DNA from: Lonicera japonica
Taxonomy: Eukaryota > Streptophyta > Magnoliopsida > Dipsacales > Caprifoliaceae
Assembly: GCA_021464415.1 (NCBI GenBank)
Contig: CM038471.1
Location: 17,026,422-17,090,421 of the forward strand
Direction: 5' to 3'
DNA: 64,000 nucleotides
Made by a program: the position numbers and the translations under genes. The stretch's first letter is position 1, and each line of letters starts with the position of its first letter. Below, in pieces: positions 37,512 through 49,746 of this stretch. The notes below the pieces were generated by a model, which searched no databases, was not told the DNA's origin, and was given only the letters and a program-made list of their open reading frames with translations.

Positions 37512-38559
37512 CCAGGGTATGCCCGTGCCCGAGGGCACTATTAAGATAGTAATAGCATATTAAAAAAAAAGAAGAAGAATAAGGAACTCAAATTTACATA
37601 GATAATGCACATAGTTTTTTACCTTCTTTTTAATATGTAAACAATTCCTCATTTTTTTGGGTTAGCGTATATAAGTCGCAAAACATTGCAAAAGTCGCAT
37701 TGATCCACCGTGTTCCTGAGTAAAAAAAAAATATCCAAATGAAGTGAACAAAGTTAGAAAAATAAAATGTAAAATAATTTGATATAATGAACTAAGGTAA
37801 ATAAAACAAAGTTGTAACCTTGTTAAGAAGAGGTTGCCGAAAAACTATCTCCTGCTAAAACTTATAACAACTTCAGGATAAAACATAAAAAATGCATTAT
37901 CAAATACATTTAAGGTTACAACATTAAAGTAACATAAGAAATATTGATTGTACTAAGAGAACAAATTGTTTTTTTTTTCTTGAGCAATGGTTACAAAAGA
38001 TATATATGTTAACTATAATGTGAAAAGCATTGGTTGTAAATAAAATAAAGAAGCCAATACCACATGTCAAAAAATATACTAAAATATCATAAGTAGAAAC
38101 AAAATAACAGTCCCCTATATACAAAAGGACCATAAGTGTAGACAAAATAGTAATTGCCCAAAAGGCTAAATCATCCACGATCATCTCTGACAGCCTTAAA
38201 CATCCTCAATATCAGCCTACAGAATGTCGAGGAATCTATATCAAGATACCCAAGCCACCTAAGACTAGTACAAACATATATCTGTGACATATAAACATAA
38301 CATTAAATAAGCATTAAAATAACAATACATTTAAATAAAATAACTATTGGCACACTGATCAATACCCGATTGTTCATTCGCCAACCTCTTCTGTCCGTAC
38401 GGTGAATTTTGTTATACTGAACAACTACATCATCCCAGTTCTACAAAATATAATAAAATAAAATAACTTAAAAGTTTATTTATGTACTTTGCAAGATTTA
38501 CATAAGCATAGATTTAAAAATTCAGACATGAGAAAATGACTAACCATGTATTGAATCAA

Positions 38560-39330
38560 TCATAACAACACCTCGGGATAAACAATATTTATAGTTGAAT
38601 CAACACTACCTGGTGGGAGAAGGGTAAAAATGCAATCGGAACTTGTACATCTAGAGAGCGCCACGTAAAGTTGACTGTGACTAAATACAGGTGTACGCAA
38701 ATCAAGACCGACAAATTTCACGGATTGACCTTGAAATTTATTAATGGTCATAGCATATGCAAGCCGAATAGGGAATTGACGCCTAATCATTTTAATAACT
38801 AATTCAGAAGATGAAAGCGCCAGTGAAATTCTGGGAATGAAGACCAGGTTGCCATGTTTATCCCCCGTTAATATTCGAGCTTCAATTACAAAATCGGCAC
38901 ACTTGACAATGACCAATCGGGTTCCATTACAAAGACCATATTTAGGCATAATATTCCTCAACAACATAACCGGACAACCCACTTTGAGGTCAAGCTTAAA
39001 TGGCGGTAACCCTGTTGGGTTGAGAGAGTTCAAGAATTCATTAGGATACCGATTTGTTATATTACGATCAATATCCTCGTCCTCGGACATTTTTTCAGTA
39101 GCCAAGTATGTAATAGTTTCACCAGGAAAAATATTTAAAGTTTCGCCATTGATAGCACTAACATCATCATTTCGTGCAGCAAGTATGGTTCACTTAGTTA
39201 AGTAAGTTGGCGTCGCCCTATCTGGTTCATCCAGGCGGGGATAGACAGCAGATATTAGCTCGCTAAGGCGATGACACTTTCGTATTGCTGGTGGTAGTTT
39301 TATTGTTTCTTGCTGGGTTGACCCATTCTA
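38560..39330 (-). pseudogene. Helitron helicase, C-terminal part (PIF1-like)
   Basis: Reads through YPRLDEPDRATPTYLTK, one stop near 39190, [73 protein letters not shown] and [10 protein letters not shown]. This is the C-terminal helicase part of plant Helitron proteins, with the QGQ and YVALSR motifs of PIF1-type helicases. An intron-like gap separates it from the preceding block. Confidence 0.9.
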
Positions 39331-39419
39331 GCAAATAATATAAAGATTGTTACAAATAGTACTATTTGATGTGAAATAACAAAGAAAAACTAAATTACAA
39401 TTATATATCTTCATAATAC

Positions 39420-40409
39420 CTATTCTAAGAAATCCGCCCAGTTGGCTTGTCCTAGTTCAGCTCTATCCAATCGTATGTTCACATCCAACATTAAAACTTT
39501 TAACATTATCCAGAGATATGAGCGTCTTAGAAAAACAGCGACGATTTGCTCACGGGGACTTTTAGGTACCACAGGTAAGACTTGTCTGAAATCACCTCCT
39601 AAAACAACCGTAGTACCCCCAAAAGGTTTTCGGTTATTGTAGATATCTTGCAACGTCCGATCCACAGCTTCAACAAATTATATATGCTGCATTGGCACCT
39701 CATCCCAAATTATTAACTTAGTCTGCCTAAACAAATCAGCATGAAAAGATTGCTTGTTGAACGCACATACAGAATTTTCTTGGATATCTAAAGGAATACA
39801 AAAGGTTGAATAAGCAGTTCGACCCCCAATCAACAACTGAGATGCAATACCAGATGAGGCAACAGATACCACAATATGCCCAAGGCTTCTACATTTCGTA
39901 GCCACTGTATTATACAAAAATGTTTTTCCGGTTCCTGCACCCCCATTTAGAAAGAAAGATGTTCCTTCATTGTTAAAAACCGATGAAAGGATTGCATCAC
40001 AAGCAGTTCGTTGTCCATCATTGAGTATACCAACGTCAGTGTCAATATTTTTTTGAATCACTTCAATCTCAAGTTGTCGATGCTCTAAGATAAGTCTACT
40101 TTCCGTTGTTGTGCTCCAATCGCTAGTTGGCAAAGGCATAGGCGGGAAATCAATTAAATTCTTTCCAGATTCTTGAAGCAACACATTTAGAAGGTACAAC
40201 CCATAATATTCAATTTGAGAGGCAGTAGGGCATGGGATATCGTAAATCGTACGTAACTTGTGGGGAAGATCATCATATATATGTGCCCAAAAATGATCCC
40301 ATAACAATTTTGGTTGTTGCGGAAAGCATTGCGTAAGATAACACAGAATAATCGCTGAAGTTGGAATCCTGTTCTCATAATGGCAGCTTCTGATAAACAT
40401 TGGATCCAC
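39420..40409 (-). pseudogene. Helitron helicase, ATPase core (PIF1-like)
   Basis: Walker A is [12 protein letters not shown], followed by [19 protein letters not shown], Walker [10 protein letters not shown], and [12 protein letters not shown] further on. A stop at about 39675 lies between WDEVPMQHI and the continuing [11 protein letters not shown]. This is the 5'-3' DNA helicase part that would unwind DNA during rolling-circle transposition. Confidence 0.92.
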
Positions 40410-40651
40410 TCGTCATCGTCTTCTAGAAGGCCTTTTGCAACACATGCTGCCTTATAAAAAGAGTACTCAACATTATTAATCGTCCTTAAGTCTCGAAATG
40501 ACCGAGGTCCTATGACAACAGTTAGTAGTAGACGCAAATAGAATCTTTCTCCTTTATTCGGGCTAGCAAAATACATTCTCCCTATTGCGCGTCCCTGCTT
40601 TCTTAGTGTCCACACCTTTGCACCCTTTTGCCAAACCCAACTTTGCGGCAT
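40187..40651 (-). pseudogene. Helitron protein, linker between Rep and helicase
   Basis: MPQSWVWQKGAKVWTLRKQG, FYLRLLLTVVIGPRSF and LRTINNVEYSFYKAAC are typical of the region between Rep and helicase. A frameshift near 40335 moves the frame into the helicase block, and a stop near 40662 lies upstream. Confidence 0.88.
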
Positions 40652-40719
40652 TTCTTGATATGTAAGTTATCGTGCTAATTCATTCTCTACGCAACATTTA
40701 AAGAAAGCAGTCAGTGTTG

Positions 40720-41844
40720 TCATTTGGAGTGCACCTCTAGCAACAATAACCCCCATTGTATCTGAAGGATTAAAGACAACATTATGCATTCCATCCAAGT
40801 GCAGTGCCAATCTTTGCACATTTGGTATGTCTTCATGCATAGGATGCTAAATATCTGCCACGCAGCTTCCGGCGGTCCAATATACCTTGCATCTAGGTAC
40901 TGTTTAATCTCATCAGTCCCTCTTAACACCATTGTTGTCCGGTCATAACCTTTGTAAATATACTTATGGATATACTTAATTGCTCTCAAACCGGCACAAA
41001 CTTCAACATTGATATGGCAGTTAAATTTTTTCGATAGGTATTCATTATATGGTACAACATCCCTATTGTCAACTGGTTGACCCTTATTGTTAACATGGCA
41101 TCGACCATCGTCACGTCGTCGATAAATAGGATACCCATCCTCCCCTATTGTTGTTTCTTCTACGAATTGTTTTGGATAACCCTTAGTGCATTTACCCTTG
41201 TCCATACATGGTGCAGATGGATTTCGAGCACCACATGGGCCATGTATCATACAATTCTTTATTGTATCATAAAGGGCTGGATCTTGTACTGCATCTGGAA
41301 ATTTGGCCGATACAACTCTATTGACCTGAGCGCATGTCTTTATTTTATCTTGACCTTTAAGAAAGATAAGTAGGTGCATATGCGGTAGTCCTCGTTTCTG
41401 AAATTCAATTATAAAATCATGTGCAACTTTTTCACCAAAAACGCCGCCACTATCTATATCCTTCATCAAAGCCTTCCTCTTTAATTCAAATACCCTAGCA
41501 ACCAAATCAGGTCTGTCAGTAGCATCCTGATTTGGTAGCAGAGCAGACGTTATTTCTAGCCACTTGGGGTTCGCAGTCATTGTCAAAAAGATGTTAGGAT
41601 ATTGGTTGAACCGTGTGATGGCCATTGAATCTTGAAAAATCTCAAACATATGCCTTGGGCCACCAACAAATGAAGAAGGTAGGACAAATCGTTTTCCAAC
41701 AACATTTGGGGCATAACCATCAGCGACAATATCTGTAAGGCCATGGTAAATCTCAGCACGTAATTTTCCTTGATTAAATCTAAAGTATGATAAACGATTT
41801 TGCTCGATTGTAGCCCATGCGTCTACAATAAAATCCTTAAACAA
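40720..41844 (-). pseudogene. Helitron Rep (HUH nuclease) domain
   Basis: A 374-codon frame (Helitron_like_N type). The HUH motif is in KRGLPHMHLLIFL (residues 155-157 of this frame), and the paired tyrosines lie in YIHKYIYKGY (Tyr291 and Tyr295). A cysteine-rich stretch around residues 198-223 fits the family. In a working Helitron this domain cuts and rejoins single-stranded DNA at the element ends. The catalytic motifs look intact, but frameshifts near 41880 and 40850 cut the domain off from the rest. Confidence 0.92.
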
Positions 41845-43390
41845 TTTTCTCCCTCGAAGTATTGCTGAATACTCGCGAGATCGTTGAAACAGACGAAAAT
41901 AAAAAAAACTGTAATTGGGTTAACCTGATTCCATTGTGCTCTCCAGTTAATGCATTCCATTGCTCCATTTCGGGCTCCCAGCCAAGTCCACCATGTGGAA
42001 AAAATAATACATATTGTAAAGGCAGATAAAATGGATGGCATTCATTGATTTGCATCAACTGATTATTTCCTTTCAAAGGAATAATGATATCTCTGGCCCC
42101 ACTAACTTGAGTCCCATCCCCTGGCAATATTACAACGACTTAGTCTGTTGTGGATAGATTATATCTTTGATGGTCCGTTGTCGAAGAGTAATGGAGGTAA
42201 GCATGCAATTCTCGGCGTCTATGATCTAACTGTTGTAACACTTCAACTGCCTCCCGATACTTGTAATAAAAATAATTGTACTGTTTCATGCTATCTTGAA
42301 TGACTCCTAAGACATCCCTTCTCAATTAAGGATTTCGATTGCTACGAAAATCTAAAGCTGGTTCGGGGTCATATATATATAACTGGGCATATACAGGTTC
42401 CTGACCAGTCTCAGGGATTAACGAACCAGTTCGATGCCACAACTCACCGTGAATAGTGAATGAAGTGGGTCCTGAACCTGCAAGTAATCTATCATCCATT
42501 TGAGCTCCCAGGCTGGTAAATGCATTAGCGGCATTGTACTGCTGAATGTGACGTCGAAATGACCTTGATTGTGCGTCATCATTGTCATACAAAGCTTGTA
42601 TTTCTTCTGGTGGAGTAACGAGTGATGGCAACCAAATTTTTCCTTGTAAACAACATGTTCCGAAAAGAGGACGTTCATTACTTGACTTTTGAAGCCTTCC
42701 TCCATCCAATGTAAGACTGAACAATGTGGGCATTCCACGTTCATTAAATTAAGGTTATGTCGACATGAATTTAAATCAGGAGAAGTCGTTGCATTTCAAT
42801 GTACAGGTTTGAGCAATGCAGTTTCAGAAAATAGAGAATGTGTTGAAATTGACCTACAGATCAAATATTTTATTATATAATAGTTGTAGAACATTTATAA
42901 TAGTTTTTAAATATAAGAACTTAGAGGATTACCCAGTTGTGTATGTGTTTGGATGAACGATTGGATTCGGTGTGTGCTGGGGCTGCACATACTCAGGCAA
43001 AGATTGAACATGAGAGCGCATATCTTCTGTTTCAATAGATGGTTGCACTACATTTTTCGGCGAGTTGGTATGACGATCAAGCCTAAAGACATCTTTAAAC
43101 AAATTTACTGCTAGAGTATGCAATCCCGAATCATTTGAATGACATTTTTGAAGAAGTGGTAAAAATTGATAATTCGTTGGTAGGGAAAATGATACATCTT
43201 GGGAGAACCTGGCCCTTTTTCTGTCATGTTCAACGTTACAATGTTAGGAATGTCTAGGATTCAAACCAGGAAAGAACTTAGGTTGTAAACTCTGTGTCGT
43301 ATTTGTAAGCGCTCGTTCAATCATTTCATTCTCTCGTCGTGCACGTTGGGCGAGGACAAATCTCGTTGCAGAATTACCCTTGTCTCCCTA
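41837..43390 (-). pseudogene. Helitron protein, N-terminal region
   Basis: Pieces read ENEMIERALTN (about 43320), NLFKDVFRLDRHTNSP (42929-43123), CPHCSVLHWMEEG (about 42700; the usual Helitron zinc-binding motif), TPPEEIQALY, YIYDPEPALDFRSNRNP, DIIIPLKGNNQLMQINECHP and LQYVLFFPHGG. Stops at 42326 and 42137, and an intron-like gap at about 42745-42928, interrupt it. Role: N-terminal part of the Rep/helicase protein. Confidence 0.82.
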
Positions 43391-43636
43391 TATAATAAGG
43401 AATTAAGCACAGGTTCAAGAATTCACCACCAATAGTATAGTTGTCACCAACAATAACACATAGTTTGGGGGTCTCTGTAAACCTCTCTAACAATAATATG
43501 GAGGTTGGTGGTATTGGTGGACTTTGGGGGTCACAGCAACCCTTGGTGGTATTGGTGGACTTTGTCCGATCTTGATAGTGTCCCCAATGTTCTAGAAAAT
43601 TAGAAAATACCAAATAGATCCATCCATGCTGACACT

Positions 43637-43979
43637 CAGGGGCGGAGGCACGTGGGGATTTGGGGTGCCCATCGCCCCACCTGGGATTTTGGATCTGTTT
43701 GCTAGGTATGCTAAGTTCAAGAGGGGGAGTGATTGTTTGTGTTAGTTGAGAGGCAGAATTTGTATTTTCAAGATGGGTACATGGACTGCAACGGATGGGG
43801 GTATGTGTAATAAGACTTAAAAGTTCAAGGTGGAGTTTCGTAATTTTAGTTTATTGATAAATTAGAAGGCCAGATAAAAACAAATTATTCTCTATTTATA
43901 ATGTTTCTGTTTTTTTATTTGGTATGTTTGCCTTTTGTTGAATGGTCTCTTTTGAATATAATTCCTGGCTTTGCCCCTG
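43637..43979. mobile_element. hAT-type MITE, 343 bp
   Basis: Left end CAGGGGCGGAGGCACG, right end (inverted) CAGGGGCAAAGCCAGG. Flanks CTGACACT (43629-43636) and CTGACACC (43980-43987) match at 7 of 8 positions. Its ends resemble those of the hAT-type element at 19095, so both may use the same transposase source. No coding capacity. Confidence 0.85.
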
Positions 43980-44799
43980 CTGACACCTTCTAAAAAATTG
44001 ATTTCTTCCACTTTGTTAATTGGATATAACTTTTCTCTGACCTTTAGGGTCAATTGGAGATCTGTGATTTTAGTTCCTTATTCCTTTTTTAATTATTTTT
44101 TTTATTATGCTATTACTATCTCGATAGTGCTGGATAGCACGGATAATACCTAGTTTATTGATAATAAAAGAGTTATGATATCAGCACTCCACAAAAGTAT
44201 TATAACACTCCAAATTCATCTTTAGTGCATTTTTTTACAGATATTTTAGGACATCTTTTTGTCAGCAAATGCATTAGCATGTTAGAAACTTATTTTAATC
44301 CCATTTGTTGGGAGAAAATAAAATAATAAACTAATTTTTATTTTTAATACGTTCAACATATTTTGTCTAAGTGGGTGTGTTGACTATGTTGAAAAGAAAT
44401 TATTACATTAGTACAGTAAAAGACATCCCAAGATTACAACAAAAAACATCAAAAAATCATTTACACTTCAAGTGCTATAATACTTTGCAGACTTCTAATA
44501 TCATTACCCTAAATTAATTATAGATCTTTTAGGACGAAATTTGTCACTAAAGATAATTTTATAGTGTTATAATTAATATATTGCGGTAGTCACGCACTGC
44601 GAGCAGGAATTAATTGAGGTACGCAAAAACTGGCCCAAAAATCCCATGGGATAACCTCAAACCAAAAAAGTAAAAGAATTTTAAAAACAATTATAGGATC
44701 AACGAATTATAGGTAAAGTTTATGATTGTTATAGGATCAACAATTTGCACCACTATTGCATATGATTCACACTAACAAGACGTGGTGAATACTAACCAC

Positions 44800-45118
44800 A
44801 GGTGTAGATGGATCTTGATTTTCTTTGCCCTTCCCTTTCCTCTTCCCTTTCTCGTTGTAAGTAGTCAATGCTTCGAGCTTCCATTTTTTTGACTACAATA
44901 ATAGTATAAAAATTTTACCTTGTTTTTATGATATGACTATAAAAGAAATAATAGTACAAAAATTTATCATGAAAATAGTTTATGAACAATTGTATTTCCC
45001 TAACCTCTTGGAGAATACGGTACATTTTCGCGTCGTCGTGAATGACAATGCCAACATTCTGCTTGCGAAGAGTGCGAACTATACTATCAAGTTGTTGGTC
45101 AACCTTAGATACATGCAT
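44800..45118 (-). pseudogene. Possible N-terminal exons of Helitron protein
   Basis: Two exon-like stretches: one with VDQQLDSIVRTLRKQNV...IHDDAKMYRILQ (about 45110-44985), the other lysine-rich with KGKENQDPSTP (about 44880-44800). They lie between the first exon candidate at 45927 and the recognised Rep region and share its strand. Assignment rests on position alone. Confidence 0.4.
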
Positions 45119-45204
45119 TAAATATTTAGTTGCTAGTCAAGTTGTTAAGGTGGATAAAATATGATTTGAAGTGGATAATAAAGTATCTTACATGACCATA
45201 TATT

Positions 45205-45651
45205 GTCAGATTTGTAGGCATCACACTTGTAGGTTCCATTGTAGAGCTTTGAACTAATACAACAATTTAAGAAGCAACACAATCAAAAATACATAAATTG
45301 TTCCAAAATTTAGTAAAAAGAATGTAAAAATAGGATACTGATAATTACATCGGTACTCCATTACACCACATTCATGTTATCCAGACCTTAAGATTAAAAA
45401 AATATTATAAATTATCAATTTCAAAATTTGTCAGATTTGTAGGCATCACACTTGTAGGTTCCATTGTAGAGCTTTGCACTAATACAACAATTTAAGAAGC
45501 AACACAATCAGAAATACATAAATTGTTCCAAAATTTAGTAAAAAGAATGTAAAAATAGGATACTGATAATTACATCGGTACTCCATTACACCACATTCAT
45601 GTTATCCAGACCTTAAGATTAAAAAAATATTATAAATTATCAATTTCAAAA
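45205..45651. repeat. 225-bp tandem duplication
   Basis: 45205-45429 is repeated at 45430-45651 with only a few changes (for example GAACTAATAC against GCACTAATAC). Each copy begins GTCAGATTTGTAGGCATC. Confidence 0.95.
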
Positions 45652-45927
45652 ATGAGATATGATAAAAATTAAATAACCTGCTATTAATTTAGTGCCTGAC
45701 GTTGAGGTGATGTTGGATCGTTGCTTAGCCGAGGGGAGGGGCGTTGTCTTGGTGTTGGTGGAATCGGAGAGGATGCGCCGCTGCTGGACTGTTGGGTTTG
45801 GTAGCGGTAGTGGTGGCATGGCTGGAGTTGGACCGTGATTAACCTGGACAGTAGACCTACGGCGGCGCAATGGTTGCGATGGAGGTCCCACGATGGTTGA
45901 GGGCCGGTTAAAATAGTTATTTTCCAT
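45646..45927 (-). pseudogene. Candidate first exon of Helitron protein
   Basis: ATG at 45927, giving MENNYFNRPSTIVGPP, a basic RRRRSTVQV patch, and a proline- and serine-rich tail, before a likely splice site near 45675. The basic patch could act as a nuclear signal. It has no known domain, and linkage to the Rep gene is inferred from strand and position. Confidence 0.5.
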
Positions 45928-46633
45928 GAAACTGAGTAAAAGTGTGATAGAGAGAAAACATCAACTATAAATAAAAGAGTAAGTAAAATAGCAACTATAA
46001 ATAAAACAAAAATCTACAAAAAAGGAATAAGCGGACTCTTGGATTTCTCTAAACCTTTTAAATATAATTTATTTTGTTACATGCTGCCAAAAGAAAACAG
46101 CACTACTTTTCTTTAATTTTTTTAATGACTATTTTTTTTCTTCTAGAAAATTGCTTCGTTCTCTTGTGTGGCTCACCGTGCTAGTATAATGAGCAATTAC
46201 TTACATGGGTACTCTTAAAAGCATTGAACACAATTAAATGTATGACCTAATTAACTCATTAGAGCACTCTGAGGTGCAATACAAAAAATAAGTATAGTAC
46301 AAAAATTTATAAAGTATGCTCATTATACAAAAATTTGATACAAATAGTTACGGCATCATTCAAATAAAATAATACAGACAACACATTGAATATACGACCC
46401 CATTTACTTGAAATTTACTTGTTTTGCGGATTTGCCCCATTTATAGGAATTGTTAATGTTGATAGAATGAGTATAGCTAACATGAGATGTAGAGAAGGTA
46501 TAGTTTGGTTAATTATCGTTGCCACTCTCTTTGTTTAAATGAAAAAAAAAAAACAACACCTTAAAAATGATGTTAAGGAAAGAAAATGAATGATTGGTAC
46601 ATCTAAAGTGGCATCAAATTAAACTGAAAATCT

Positions 46634-47065
46634 TTTGAGATTGGCATATTTTCTGTGGGTTCATTGAATCTAAAATGTATATCAAATCTAAACGATTTAT
46701 TTTCCCTTTTTGAAGGGTAATATTGCGGAATTTATATGTCCAAATATTTAATTAACTCACTTTCATTTAAGGAGTGATCAATTGAAAAAAGATGCACATA
46801 ACAAATAATAAAAAGGCACCTTTTAAGAAATAAAAGGCAACTATTAATTAACTTTTCAAATTTGCCCGTATTAAAATTGATACATATATACACCCAATCA
46901 ATATTATTATGTAAATTTAGTTTTAGTTTTCAAATTATATTTACTAATCATGAATATGTTTCTTTATTAATCTAGATCTTCAGAATTTCTTTTAACTTTT
47001 TAAATTATTTTTTTTAAAATAAATTCAATAAACCCACAGAAAATATGCCACTCTAAATTAAAAAA
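46634..47065. mobile_element. Small inverted-repeat element inside Helitron 1
   Basis: GGCATATTTTCTGTGGGTT (about 46641-46659) is matched by the inverse AACCCACAGAAAATATGCC (about 47032-47050), and the match continues inward over about 10 more bases. The interior is AT-rich and non-coding. Ends and TSD are not clear. Confidence 0.6.
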
Positions 47066-47570
47066 CTGGAACTTAATAAGTAAACCGAAAATCTTTTAGC
47101 TTGGTACATCAAATTAATTACTATTAGCTTGGTACATCAAATGAATGATCTGGATTTATTTCCCTCATGGAATAATGTGGCTTAGAACAAAGAGAAAAAA
47201 AAATAATAACAAATGCTCTGCACCGATTAGTAGCAGGAGGATGTACACTGCAAACTCAATCAAACTCAATAAACCACCAACCACCACGATATGTATTAGG
47301 CACCACCTTTTTATTAAATCAGTTCTTTCACAACAAACTCAATAAAAATTAAAATACACCCTTTCATGGAGAGAGCAGTTCTTCTTCTCTTCTCTGTTTA
47401 CACCCTTTCATGTGTACCCAAAATAGCAAAAATACACCCTTACATGTGTACCCAAATAGCAAAAATAGAAATTTATTTTCTCTTCTCTGTTTACAATGGA
47501 GAGAGCAATTCTTCTTCTTTGTACTCAAAATAGAATACCCAAAATAGAAAAAAGGGATATATACCTGCGA

Positions 47571-47642
47571 GCGGTCGGCGGTCGACGTTGAGAGAGGGCG
47601 GTCGGCGGTCGGCGGTCAGCGGTCGGCGTTGAAAGAGGGCGG
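47571..47642. repeat. GC-rich short tandem repeats (GGTCGGC type)
   Basis: A run of GCGGTCGGC-like units between two gagagaggg stretches, close to the Helitron's 5' end on the minus strand, where the leader of its gene would lie. Confidence 0.75.
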
Positions 47643-47926
47643 CGTCGTTGAGAGAAGGAAAGAGAGTTTGTGGGTTCTTTGAGAGAGGGAGAGTCTGTGG
47701 GTTCTTTGAGAGAGGGAGAGTCTAAGAGTGAACAGGGAGCAGGTGAGAGCAGTTGAGCTACACCTTTTTTTTTTTGAATGACAGTATATTTTTTTTATTG
47801 TTTTTTAGATTCTTTTAATAACAAAAAAAATGGACCCTTCGGTGAGATAGACAACATTGTAACCTTTGGATTAAAATAGATAGCAGTCAAATCGATGAAT
47901 AGTAAAACCCTGATTTATATTATAGA

Positions 47927-47950
47927 TTACCCAATTTTGACCGTCACTAC
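47927..47950 (+). repeat. 24-bp repeat beside Helitron right edge
   Basis: Partner of 37478-37501 with one difference (T to C at its 15th base). Confidence 0.85.
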
Positions 47951-47984
47951 CCAATTTTAGGACCATTACTGAATTATAGAAAAT

Positions 47985-49700
47985 AATAATTAAGGACATT
48001 AGTATATTAGTGGTTTTAATGAAGGACATTCTATTTTTAGACTTAATTTAAAGGACAAGTTTTTAATAAAGGACAAATTGGCATTATTTTAATTACTTAT
48101 TAATTATTTCGTTAAATTGGTTTTTTTTGCTTTTTTGTCCCTATGTATTTTTACATGTTATCTCGATTGTTTGTCATTATGTAATTAATTTGAATTCAAA
48201 TTTGTTTTGAATTTAATTTCTAACAACTTTGGAGAGATAGAGATAAACATTTTTAATCAATAAAAAATCTCATTAACAACTAATCTTTCACTCTAAAATA
48301 TCTGAGCAAATAACGGCCAACAATGTATTTTGTTAAGAGGTAGATAAACTTTGAGCCACTCAATCTAGTTCTTCACAGAGCACCTGGTTATCATCATCTT
48401 CTACTTACACTTATACTTCAACTTTTAATATTATCATACGATGTCATCAAATTTTCAGCTCTTTTGTTGCTTGCATTAATCTCCTTCCTCTCTTTTTTTT
48501 TTAAGAATAAGAGATTGCAGAGATGGGCTCCATACCACGTGGAGATGTAAATATTATCAACGGCATCTTATTATTTTCATCATCATCCACAAGAACTAGG
48601 GTTCTGTAATGGGTATTTTTGCTCTTCCTTTCTTCTGGCCAAGGTCTGGAGTTATTGATGCGTCCATGAAAGGTCAGCTCACAGTTTTGGGCTTTCTTTT
48701 TCACGCCTTTTTTGTGTGTTTCCCAATTATATGAAAAAAAGCTAATTGGTTGTTTATAGTTCCAATTAAATGATTTGTATATTAGGTTTAATTAATTGCT
48801 AAAATGATTTTGGACATTTTGTTTTGACTTGCTGCCTTACTAGAGATGCTCAAGAGATAGACGGAAGATTTTTGGTAGACTTCACTACTTATAAATTTAA
48901 TATGTCTATTTGAAAATTTAAAAAACATGCCTTAATATGTCTATTAAAAAATTAATTATAAGTCACAATTTAATATGTCTATCAAAAAAATACTTAGTTT
49001 TTATGGTAAACATTTTTTCTAACATATTATTTTGTAGGCATTTTTTAATCCTTGTTAATTTTGCAAGCATATTAATTAATAATTACAACATTTTATTTTG
49101 TTGGCATTTTTTTAACATATTATTTTTTTAGGCATATTATTTTTTATGCATTTTTTTATCCTTTAATTTTGTAGACATATTAAATAACAACTACAACACT
49201 TTATTTTGTAGACATTTTTTAAGGACTCGGATAGATGAAGTTTTGAATATTGTTTTATGATTGGTCTGAAGCAAAGCATCCAAGGTGATAAGTTTTTAAT
49301 TGTTTCTTTATGTAGTTGACTTTATTGCTTTAAATTTTGAAAACTCCACTTTTTTTTTGGAAATTTAAAGTTTCTGAGTTTGAATTTTTTTAAAATTTGT
49401 TTTTCATTTGGCTTTTTTGAATTATTGTTGTGTTTATCTTTATTTGGATTTTTTGTGATCTATTTTTTGAATTTGTTTGAATTTATTATCATCGACTTAA
49501 TTTTGTAATTAATTTTATATTTAGTTTTGGGTATTTATCTATAAAAAGGGTAGTTTTGGAATTCAACGTAATTAATTAAAATAATTAAACATCTTTTTGT
49601 TCTGTCCTTAATTAAAAAGTTGTCCTTCAAACTAGTCTCCTAAAAAGAGTATCCTTTATTAAAAAGAGAGCGTGACATTTGTCCTTTAAAAAAGAGCCCC
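47985..49700. mobile_element. Long inverted-repeat element, about 1.7 kb
   Basis: The left arm (about 47985-48110) repeats AAGGACA at irregular steps (ATTAAGGACA, AATGAAGGACA, TTTAAAGGACAAG, AATAAAGGACAAA). The right arm (about 49600-49700), reverse complemented, has the same words in the same order and spacing. The interior shows an ATG/TTA-rich repeat zone (about 48900-49220, with TTTATTTTGTAGGCATTTTTTA-like units) and no protein domain. A Mutator-like or other TIR element is possible; ends and TSD were not resolved. Confidence 0.55.
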
Positions 49701-49746
49701 ATTAAAAATATATATAAATTTGGTTAATCTAATCTAATCTAATCAA

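Larger units (their letters stand above)
37512..47926 (-). mobile_element. Helitron 1, 10.4 kb, full length but coding region broken
   Basis: On the minus strand the 5' end is TCTATAATATAAATCAGGG preceded by A (47927 side). The 3' end is a GTGCCC-TC-GGGCAC hairpin (37526-37539 on the plus strand), then CTGG (37512-37515), followed by T. That is TC...hairpin...CTRR placed between host A and T with no target duplication, as Helitrons do. It encodes a Rep/helicase remnant (38560-45927). It also holds a hAT MITE (43637-43979), a 225-bp tandem duplication (45205-45651), a small inverted-repeat element (46634-47065) and GC-rich short repeats (47571-47642). Confidence 0.88.
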
